Below are positions 26,239-32,798 of a stretch of DNA of 34,757 bases, piece after piece; position 1 is the first letter of the stretch, and each line of letters opens with the position of its first letter. The notes beneath the pieces are model-generated. The model saw nothing but the letters and a program-made list of their open reading frames with translations, was not told the DNA's origin and ran no database searches. A program made the translations under genes and the position numbers. Location of the stretch: the NCBI GenBank assembly GCA_029976805.1, contig JAPOLY010000027.1, forward strand, positions 1 through 34,757, in the 5' to 3' direction. Origin of the DNA: a bacterium (GTDB lineage Bacteria > Planctomycetota > UBA8108 > UBA1146).

Positions 26239-27272
26239 GCGAAGAAAAAGCACCCGCAGTCAATCAATTGGGATTGTCCAAAGCGGACTACAAAGCTGGC
26301 GCCTCAACGATGTGCAAGGGCTGCGGTCATGATCGCATCTCGGAAGCGATCATCCAGGCATGCTACGACCTGGGTGTCGATGGTCGCAGCGTCATCAAAA
26401 TGAGTGGAATCGGCTGTAGTTCCAAAACTCCGGCGTACTTCCTTGGACAATCGATGGGCTTGAATTCGACTCATGGCCGAATGCCCAGTTTTGCCACCGG
26501 AGCTCACCTCGCCAATCTGGATATGAACCCCATCGGCGTTAGCGGTGATGGAGATTCTGCAAGTATCGGTATGGGGCAGTTTGTTCACATGATTCGCCGC
26601 AATCCCAAAATGGTCTACATCGTGGAGAACAATGGTGTCTATGGTCTGACCAAGGGACAGTTCTCAGCGACCGCGGATCGCCTAAGTCCTTCCAAGCGCG
26701 GCAAGTTTCCGCGAGAGGAATCCATCGACCTCTGCGGTTTGGCTCTTGAGTTGGGAGCACCCTTTGTAGCCCGGTCATTCAGTGGCGACAAAAAACAATT
26801 GGTGCCGATTCTGAAAGCAGCATTCTCATTTGAAGGATTGGCTTTCATCGACGTCATCTCACCTTGTGTAACCTTCAACAACCACGAAGGCTCGACCAAG
26901 TCATACACCCATCAAAAAGAGCACGGAGTCACTTACCACGATCCATTCTTCATTGCTCCCAAGGAACAGATCGACATCGAATATGAAGATGGTGAACTTC
27001 AGGAGGTCATCCTCCATGACGGATCCAAACTCGTTTTGAGAAAGCTGGAAAAAGATCACAATCCGGCAGAGATCAGTTCTGCTAGAAGCATGCTTCAGGA
27101 GACCAGGGATCGGGGTGAAATTCTCACCGGATTGATCCATGTGGATACTGAACAACCTTCACTGGCGGAGGTCAGCGGTCTCTCCAGAGAACCACTGGTT
27201 CGTCAGGAGCAAGGTGACCTGAGACCCGCCGCAGGAGTGCTTCAGGGAATCAACGATTCATTCCGGATCTGA
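26235..27272 (+). CDS. korB: 2-oxoacid:ferredoxin oxidoreductase beta subunit (KorB type)
   Basis: The thiamine-diphosphate-binding subunit, 345 residues. Four cysteines placed as in the family would bind the [4Fe-4S] cluster: C27 and C30 in MCKGCGH, C61 in GIGCSSK and C211 in SPCVTFNNH. The TPP/Mg2+ motif is GDGDSASIG (104-112) with VENNGVYGLTKGQ about 25 residues later. It starts within the korA stop (ATGA) with GGAGG upstream. All cofactor residues are intact, so an active enzyme is expected. It is convergent with the tldE-type gene, with a palindrome in the short gap. Confidence 0.94.
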   Translation: MSEEKAPAVNQLGLSKADYKAGASTMCKGCGHDRISEAIIQACYDLGVDGRSVIKMSGIGCSSKTPAYFLGQSMGLNSTHGRMPSFATGAHLANLDMNPIGVSGDGDSASIGMGQFVHMIRRNPKMVYIVENNGVYGLTKGQFSATADRLSPSKRGKFPREESIDLCGLALELGAPFVARSFSGDKKQLVPILKAAFSFEGLAFIDVISPCVTFNNHEGSTKSYTHQKEHGVTYHDPFFIAPKEQIDIEYEDGELQEVILHDGSKLVLRKLEKDHNPAEISSARSMLQETRDRGEILTGLIHVDTEQPSLAEVSGLSREPLVRQEQGDLRPAAGVLQGINDSFRI

Positions 27273-27274
27273 AT

Positions 27275-27290
27275 TCATTCCGGAATGAAA
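27275..27290. repeat. Perfect 16-bp palindrome at a convergent gene junction
   Basis: TTCATTCCGGAATGAA is its own reverse complement and lies between the korB stop and the stop of the minus-strand gene at 27292. The half-element TTCATTCCGGA also occurs as a direct copy at 27258-27268 at the end of korB. There is no U-tract, so a classical terminator is not shown; a protein-binding site or a weak bidirectional stop is possible. Confidence 0.6.
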
Positions 27291-27291
27291 G

Positions 27292-28617
27292 TCAGGCGAC
27301 GACCCTGAGTCCTTCGACGAGAATCCCTGGCAGAGCCGCTCCTCTGGGGTGGCGACTGCCATAGGTGTGATTGTCAGGAATCGTCTCGACCTCTGATCCG
27401 AGTTCCAGTAACCCTTCACCCAACAGACGGATGACAGAGTCGTCGATGCGGACTGTTCCCACGGGTGCGACCGGTTTTCCATCGCGAACTCTCAAAGCGA
27501 TCCAGCGGGTCACTCCAGTGACCCTGGCACCATCTCTCGCAGCCATATTGCAATAATGAACATGGGAGAGCCAAAGACCATCTCCCACTCTCTCGCATGC
27601 GGTTGCAGGATCCATTTCCCCCGCCTGAATCGCCAGGGCTGATGGAGTTTCAGCACCACTTGCACCATTGGTATCAAGTTGGAACTCCATGGCGGTTCTC
27701 GGGCTGGTCAGTCGCTCTACACCTTTCCCTGAAGCGATCAGGGGAATCTCCTTGGGCAGGATGAAACCGTGCGCGCCAAAGTCTGGAGCCCCCACCGCAA
27801 GGGGTCTCTCCGAAATGTGCACCCTGGAATCCAGGGCACTTCCTGAGAAGAGCGGGGCAAAGGGGCTCGAACCCTTTTCGATGGCCCGGGCAGAAAATGC
27901 TCCATTCCAGAGGAGAGGTCCGAACAGATCCCGCAAAGCAGCAGGCTCCAACCACGTACGGTATTCTCCCGCTTCGGGAGTATCGAGAGGGCGCGAGAGA
28001 AGTTCGAGAGTTTGCTCTGCACGACCCCTGCGGGTCAGTACCTCATCCCTGTGCCAGTCCACACCGGCCCAACCCCATTTGGACGCTCCGGGCGACTCAC
28101 ACAAATGCATCGATCCATCAATCACGGTCAATGGCGACTCGTACCAACGCCTGACCGCATTCGAGGTGGCCACACCTCTGAAGATCACTCCGGTCATGGC
28201 GATTCCGCAGGAATCTGCCCCGGAGATTTCACCCGCCAGAGATTCGATCAATTCCGATTTCCGTGGCAATCTTCCCTCTGAGCGAACCTCTCCACTTCCC
28301 GAATCAGGAAGCGGAGGAAGGTGAGGATCCTCCGGTATCGTTTTCAAGGTTGCGGAAAGTCGATCGATGGCCTGTCTGATGGGGGCCCGATCACTCTCCA
28401 TGTTCCCTGACAACATGAGATTCATCCGTGACTCTCGCCCACTGGAGCGAAGAGCAACCTCAACCATTCGCTGTTCGATGGAGCCGGCCTGACGAACCTT
28501 GCCTGCAGAAATCCGGGAGAAACCGGTCTTCTCAGCAGCCAGGGAAAGGGTGATCTCCTCACCGGCAGTCAGCAATGTTTCCGAATAATCGGCAAGATCA
28601 TAAAACCAGGATTGCAT
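27292..28617 (-). CDS. tldE: TldE/PmbA-type subunit of the TldD/TldE metalloprotease
   Basis: A 441-residue member of the TldD/PmbA family. It lacks the HExxxH zinc motif of its neighbour, which is what distinguishes the non-catalytic TldE (PmbA) partner. Visible features are the N-terminal GFSRISAGKVRQAGSIEQRM, the central GIAMTGVIFRGVATSNAVRR, and the C-terminal beta-barrel part with SHVHYCNMAARDGARVTGVT and the Gly-rich ending. TldD and TldE form a heterodimer that degrades or processes unfolded peptides, including some RiPP precursors. The ATG overlaps the stop of the tldD-type gene by one base (TAATG), consistent with stoichiometric production. Divergence within the family is high, so the symbol is assigned by role in the pair. 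Confidence 0.85.
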   Translation of the reverse strand: MQSWFYDLADYSETLLTAGEEITLSLAAEKTGFSRISAGKVRQAGSIEQRMVEVALRSSGRESRMNLMLSGNMESDRAPIRQAIDRLSATLKTIPEDPHLPPLPDSGSGEVRSEGRLPRKSELIESLAGEISGADSCGIAMTGVIFRGVATSNAVRRWYESPLTVIDGSMHLCESPGASKWGWAGVDWHRDEVLTRRGRAEQTLELLSRPLDTPEAGEYRTWLEPAALRDLFGPLLWNGAFSARAIEKGSSPFAPLFSGSALDSRVHISERPLAVGAPDFGAHGFILPKEIPLIASGKGVERLTSPRTAMEFQLDTNGASGAETPSALAIQAGEMDPATACERVGDGLWLSHVHYCNMAARDGARVTGVTRWIALRVRDGKPVAPVGTVRIDDSVIRLLGEGLLELGSEVETIPDNHTYGSRHPRGAALPGILVEGLRVVA

Positions 28618-30062
28618 TACCCCTCCCTTCCGAACACTTCGAGTCCCCTGAATCGGCAGGCAGGCATGGCGTGACCAACGAACACCATCTGATTCGGTTC
28701 ACCTTTGCCGCAATTGGGAGTGCCGCGGACCTGCCAGGTCTCGCGGTCTCCAACCGCATCCAGGGAATTCCAGAACGGGATAGTCGTGCTTCGATAGCCC
28801 GCATCCTTGACCCGCGTGGTCAACTCGCCATCTTCAATCAAGCGAGCGTCTTCGACTCCAAACTGGAACTTCCAGCGTCGGTCATCGATAGACCATGAAG
28901 AATTGACGTCGAGCCAAATTCCCTTTTCAATCCCGCCGATCAGATCAGTCATGGGCGTCTCTCCCGGCTCCACATTCAGATTAGCCATACGGTCGATGGG
29001 TGGACGATTCCATGAACAAGCCCGGGTTACCGCCATCGCGGCATCAGGATTCTCCATTCTTTGCGCGCTCAATGATCCGCCGATTCCCCGGACGAGCAGT
29101 CCCTTGTCAATCAGGCTGACCTTTTCAGCTTCAAGGCCCTCGTCGTCAAAACCGGTACTGCAAACTTCTCCCTCAACTCCGGGGTCGATCACCACATCGA
29201 GGATCTCTGGTCCCCAGCGGAGTGATCCAAGATCTGAATCCTTGACGAAACTCGTGCCGGCATAGTTTCTCTCATCACCGAGGATACGGTCCAACTCCAG
29301 AGCATGACCGATCGATTCATGCACCTGCAAAACCATCTGCGCGGGCCCGATGACAGCATCCATCACGCCATTGGGACAGACGGGAGCCAACAGGGTTTCG
29401 ATGGCGTCTTCCCGCAAGGAAGAACCCATTTGGTCAAAACCGATCTGATCGAGAATCTCCAGACCTCCCAGTTGGGCATCGCTACGCCCACCATTGCTTT
29501 TGGATTGGACATCTGAACCGTCTGAGGCGAGGGCCTGCATCCATGGAATCAGCCGATCATGGGACTGCTGAATCGTGACACCATCCGTTGTGACCAGGGT
29601 CGTTTCTGTTTTCGACCGGGCAAGACTGACCACCCGCTGAACGATGCGCTCATCTCCCCCCATCGATTGGCAAATCGATTTCAATCGGTCGACCAAATCA
29701 GCAGGTGAAGCTTCATCCCAGGACTGTGTCACCGGGTGGCTCCAATTTCCCGACTTCATCGGTCTGGGAGCTTTTGAGAAATCGACCACTCCACGATCGG
29801 AGACCGCCTGGGCCCAATCGAGTGCCACCCTTGCTGCCTGATAGAGGCCACCGACTGACAAATCACTGGTGGCAGCAATACCCTGCCCTTCTCCGGTGAC
29901 AACGGTAATCATCGCTCCTCTGTCTGAGGTCGATGAAGGTGGCAACAGCATTTCATCACGGACGGTGAGGTTTTCACTGTGGGTCTCTACCCAGCGAAGT
30001 GAACACCAGGTTCCCCGGGGTGCAATACGCCCCAGCAGTTCCTGAATTTCATGGGGAGTCAT
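28617..30062 (-). CDS. tldD: TldD-type zinc metalloprotease subunit
   Basis: A 481-residue TldD-family protein with the catalytic zinc motif HESIGH (H248, E249, H253) in QVHESIGHALELDRILGDE, matching the HExxxH consensus and the following Glu-containing segment. Downstream, STGFDDEGLEAEKVSLIDKG and RGIGGSLSAQRM match the family's conserved barrel strands. No signal peptide is present, as expected for a cytoplasmic protease. It follows nagA by 18 bases and overlaps tldE by one base. The active-site-bearing subunit and the motif-less partner are thus both present. Confidence 0.9.
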   Translation of the reverse strand: MTPHEIQELLGRIAPRGTWCSLRWVETHSENLTVRDEMLLPPSSTSDRGAMITVVTGEGQGIAATSDLSVGGLYQAARVALDWAQAVSDRGVVDFSKAPRPMKSGNWSHPVTQSWDEASPADLVDRLKSICQSMGGDERIVQRVVSLARSKTETTLVTTDGVTIQQSHDRLIPWMQALASDGSDVQSKSNGGRSDAQLGGLEILDQIGFDQMGSSLREDAIETLLAPVCPNGVMDAVIGPAQMVLQVHESIGHALELDRILGDERNYAGTSFVKDSDLGSLRWGPEILDVVIDPGVEGEVCSTGFDDEGLEAEKVSLIDKGLLVRGIGGSLSAQRMENPDAAMAVTRACSWNRPPIDRMANLNVEPGETPMTDLIGGIEKGIWLDVNSSWSIDDRRWKFQFGVEDARLIEDGELTTRVKDAGYRSTTIPFWNSLDAVGDRETWQVRGTPNCGKGEPNQMVFVGHAMPACRFRGLEVFGREG

Positions 30063-30080
30063 CGTGCCTCTTCTCCACTC

Positions 30081-31274
30081 TTATCGAACCTGTTCAATCG
30101 TTGCTGGCAGTCGGGGGCCTTCAGCGTCTTCCACAGAAAGTCCGCCCCGCATGACCGCCTCAATTCCCGATTCTCCGTGGATCACAAGATCCGCCCGGTA
30201 ATCGGATCGCAGGCTTCCCCTGCGTGGCAAGCCCAGGTCCTCTGCAGCATTCAGTGATCCCATGTTCTGCAGGCTGACCTGATCCCAACCGAGTGCTTGA
30301 GCCGTTCTCGATAATGCCTCTGGAAGCAGGGTGACGCTACCGGCCAATGTGCCGTCAGAAAGGGTTGCCCGCTCTCCGTCAGAGCAGACTTCCTGTCCAC
30401 AGAAGACTCCTGAGGAAACTCCCATGCCCGCTAGCGGCATCGCATCACTGACCGCAATCAATCCATTCGGCCCTTTCATTTTCAGGGCGAGGCGAACCAG
30501 ATCATCGGACAAGTGGTGACCATCCAGAATCACTTCACAGCGAACCCGATCATCGAGAAGGATCGCACCTACTGGTCCGGGATCACGGTGGTGAAGAGGT
30601 GGCATGGCATTACAAAGATGAGTGCAACGACGGGCACCGGCATCGATCGCTGCCTTAGTTTCAGCTGCAGAGGCACAGGTATGTCCAATAGAACCCTTGA
30701 CCCCAACCATCGAGAATTTCTTCTGGGAAGAGAGAGGTACCCTCTCAGGTGCGAAAGTCATCAGCCTGAGCCTGCCTCCTGCTGCTTCCAGAAGACGATT
30801 CATCAAGTCATCATCCCATTCCAGAACTCCCGATTCAGGCAAAGCACCCCGTCTTCCCGGTGACAGAAATGGCCCCTCGAGATGAATCCCGAGGATGGAG
30901 GGGCTGAGCTCCGCTGCTCTGGCCACCGTTGAGAGGATTTCTTTCAACTCTTCTTCAGGGCCCGGAACGATGGTGGGGTAAACGGTAGTCACTCCCAAAG
31001 CGGCGAGCTTTTCGACACTGTCGGCGAGTGTTTCTGGATCAGCAGCGTTAAAGTCGACCCCGCCAAATCCATGAATATGGGGATCGACCCAACCGGGTGT
31101 CACTTTTCTCCCACCCAAGTCCCAAATCTCATCACCGGTTGCGGTACCGGCGGGTGCCAACTTTCGGATCACCGCTCCTTCGAGTAGCAAATCACCGTGG
31201 ACAATCCGGTCCGGGAGAACCAACTCACCATTCCTGAGGACCACTGTCGTTTCAGATTCTTCCGGATTGCTCAC
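30081..31274 (-). CDS. nagA: N-acetylglucosamine-6-phosphate deacetylase
   Basis: An amidohydrolase of 397 residues that converts GlcNAc-6-phosphate to GlcN-6-phosphate and acetate. The metal-binding HxH is H66/H68 in VDPHIHGFGG. The metal Glu lies in GIHLEGPFLSPGRRGA, substrate-site residues in GHTCASA and THLCNAMPPLHHRDPGPVGA, and the catalytic Asp in AVSDAMPLAG. Length and motif order are normal. It overlaps the ROK kinase gene by four bases, which supports a shared role in amino-sugar recycling or use. Confidence 0.94.
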   Translation of the reverse strand: MSNPEESETTVVLRNGELVLPDRIVHGDLLLEGAVIRKLAPAGTATGDEIWDLGGRKVTPGWVDPHIHGFGGVDFNAADPETLADSVEKLAALGVTTVYPTIVPGPEEELKEILSTVARAAELSPSILGIHLEGPFLSPGRRGALPESGVLEWDDDLMNRLLEAAGGRLRLMTFAPERVPLSSQKKFSMVGVKGSIGHTCASAAETKAAIDAGARRCTHLCNAMPPLHHRDPGPVGAILLDDRVRCEVILDGHHLSDDLVRLALKMKGPNGLIAVSDAMPLAGMGVSSGVFCGQEVCSDGERATLSDGTLAGSVTLLPEALSRTAQALGWDQVSLQNMGSLNAAEDLGLPRRGSLRSDYRADLVIHGESGIEAVMRGGLSVEDAEGPRLPATIEQVR

Positions 31275-32239
31275 GAATTTCCTCCACCACTCTTCTTCAA
31301 GTCGTCAGTCTGTATCAGATGAGCCGCTCTCAGAGCGGCACCGATCCAGCCCGCCCGATTCCCCTGCTTCGCCTTGACGACCGTCAGGTCTGCCAAGGCC
31401 TTGGGCAACAAATGACTTCTCAGAGACTCCTCAATCAATTCCAGATGTCGTGGACGAGCATCGATAATCCCTCCACCAATCACGATGACATCGGGATTGA
31501 GAAGGTGAACGGCGCTCATCATTCCGGCTCCGAGAATTCGTGCTCCTTCATCCAGAACTTCATTGGCCAAAGAGTCGTCCGACAAACCTGCCTGAACCAG
31601 ATCAGAAACACCGGGGACCTCAGTGTTACCGAGCCTTCTCCCCCACTCCTTCGCCATTCCCCAGCCCCCGGAGTATGCCTCCATGCACCCGATCAATCCG
31701 CAGTTGCAGGCACGCCCATTCGGTTCCCAGGTGATGTGTCCCAACTCCATCGCACCACCCACGGCCCCCTTGAGCAATTCACCCTCAATCACTGCCCCAC
31801 CGCCGATTCCAGTACCGACTGTGGCAGCGAGAAGATTGCGTGCTCCTTTACCTGCTCCCGAACGATACTCTCCCCATGCAGCCGCATTGGCGTCGTTCTC
31901 TACCACCGATGGAACGCCAAATTTCTCATGGAAAAACCCGACGATGTCGGTGCCATGCCACCCCCCAAGGTTGGCAACAGGAAAGCGAATCGTACCCTTG
32001 TCCGGGTCGACCACTCCGGGTGTCCCCAAACCGAGAGCACCGACTTCTCCAGAGTTTTTACGGGCCTCCTCGAAAGCGATATTCCCGGCATCTTCAAGGG
32101 CCTTGAGTATTGCTTCCTGCCCCATCGATGCATTGCTGGGAAAACGATCAGACCAGATTTCATCCCCATCAGGGGTACATAGACCAACCTTGATTTGAGT
32201 TCCACCCAGATCGAGTCCCGCAAAATACTCTTTGGTCAA
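31271..32239 (-). CDS. ROK-family sugar kinase
   Basis: A 322-residue ROK (repressor/ORF/kinase) protein with kinase features and no DNA-binding helix-turn-helix. The ATP site is FAGLDLGGTQIKVGL; the substrate-binding segment contains the catalytic Asp in VVENDANAAAWGEY. TVGTGIGGGAVIEG and the zinc-binding ELGHITWEPNGRACNCGLIG with GCMEAYSGG follow. Best matches by motif are glucokinases and N-acetylglucosamine/N-acetylmannosamine kinases. Coupling to nagA makes GlcNAc a good candidate substrate, but this is inference. The start is a TTG at 32239 with GGGAGG four bases upstream. Another in-frame TTG at 32257 has no site and would place the ribosome site inside the coding region. Confidence 0.9.
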   Translation of the reverse strand: MTKEYFAGLDLGGTQIKVGLCTPDGDEIWSDRFPSNASMGQEAILKALEDAGNIAFEEARKNSGEVGALGLGTPGVVDPDKGTIRFPVANLGGWHGTDIVGFFHEKFGVPSVVENDANAAAWGEYRSGAGKGARNLLAATVGTGIGGGAVIEGELLKGAVGGAMELGHITWEPNGRACNCGLIGCMEAYSGGWGMAKEWGRRLGNTEVPGVSDLVQAGLSDDSLANEVLDEGARILGAGMMSAVHLLNPDVIVIGGGIIDARPRHLELIEESLRSHLLPKALADLTVVKAKQGNRAGWIGAALRAAHLIQTDDLKKSGGGNS

Positions 32240-32243
32240 GATT

Positions 32244-32249
32244 CCTCCC
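32244..32249 (-). promoter_or_regulatory. Ribosome binding site supporting a TTG start for the ROK kinase
   Basis: Minus-strand GGGAGG with a four-base spacer (AATC) to TTG 32239. No ATG or GTG in this frame lies near. Confidence 0.6.
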
Positions 32250-32429
32250 TGGAGCAATGCCTCTGAATCTCATTCAAGACGAGGTGATTCAGATCAGCCG
32301 CCATGCACAGCATCGACTCCCGCGGGAGCGGAGGCAAGGCTCCCTGATTCACACTTTCCGGAGTCACCACTGATTTTCCCGTCAAAAGTGGGAATGGAAC
32401 CGGAGCCGAATTCGATGGAGAATATACAC

Positions 32430-32434
32430 GGAGG
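32430..32434 (+). promoter_or_regulatory. Ribosome binding site for the Mpo1-like gene
   Basis: GGAGG with a four-base spacer (AACC) to ATG 32439, which decides the start over several upstream in-frame ATG codons. Confidence 0.65.
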
Positions 32435-32438
32435 AACC

Positions 32439-32798
32439 ATGCACCCTGATAGACCTGATCAAGACTCAGCTCAGATCCCTTCCGAGGACTCCGGAGCAGT
32501 GCAACGCTGGATAGACCGCTACCATGCTGATCACAAACACCCCATGAATCATGCCACGCATATCATCGGGATTCCGGCCATCGTGGCATCCCTGGTGGTG
32601 GTTTTCTTCAATTGGCAATGGGGCCTGGGACTCTTCATCGGTGGATGGATTCTTCAGTTCATCGGACATGGAATCGAAGGCAACCGACCCTCCTTCATGA
32701 AAGATCCCCGCTTTCTGTTGGTGGGCCCGCTCTTCATTCTCCAGCATGGATTCCGCAAGTTGACCGGTAAACAACGAAACGAAGACGACCCCTCATGA
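32439..32798 (+). CDS. Mpo1-like (DUF962) membrane protein
   Basis: From ATG 32439 the protein has 119 residues. Family signatures are the His-rich RYHADHKHPMNHATHIIGIP (about 26-45) and the second His motif in GWILQFIGHGIEGNRPSFMKDP. These flank hydrophobic helices (SLVVVFFNWQWGLGLFIGGW and LLVGPLFILQHGF). In yeast, the related Mpo1 is an iron-dependent dioxygenase acting on 2-hydroxy fatty acids, with these histidines as ligands; bacterial homologues are largely untested. The C-terminus is short and charged. The last four bases overlap the start of the PVC-type dehydrogenase gene (ATGA at 32795-32798). Confidence 0.88.
   Translation: MHPDRPDQDSAQIPSEDSGAVQRWIDRYHADHKHPMNHATHIIGIPAIVASLVVVFFNWQWGLGLFIGGWILQFIGHGIEGNRPSFMKDPRFLLVGPLFILQHGFRKLTGKQRNEDDPS

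Larger units (their letters stand above)
32240..32438. other. Divergent intergenic region between the ROK kinase and the Mpo1-like gene
   Basis: About 200 bases. The plus-strand frame is open from 32232 but encodes a Ser/Pro-rich sequence lacking family resemblance, so I treat it as non-coding. The GGAGG at 32430-32434 serves the ATG at 32439. Promoters are expected but not confidently identified. Confidence 0.5.

Noticed and set aside
31319-32198. Plus-strand frames of 287 and 191 codons
   Set aside because: They are antisense to the ROK kinase gene, which has complete motifs.
32232-32438. N-terminal extension of the Mpo1-like protein (69 residues)
   Set aside because: Ser/Pro-rich sequence absent from the family; the GGAGG at 32430 sets the start at 32439.
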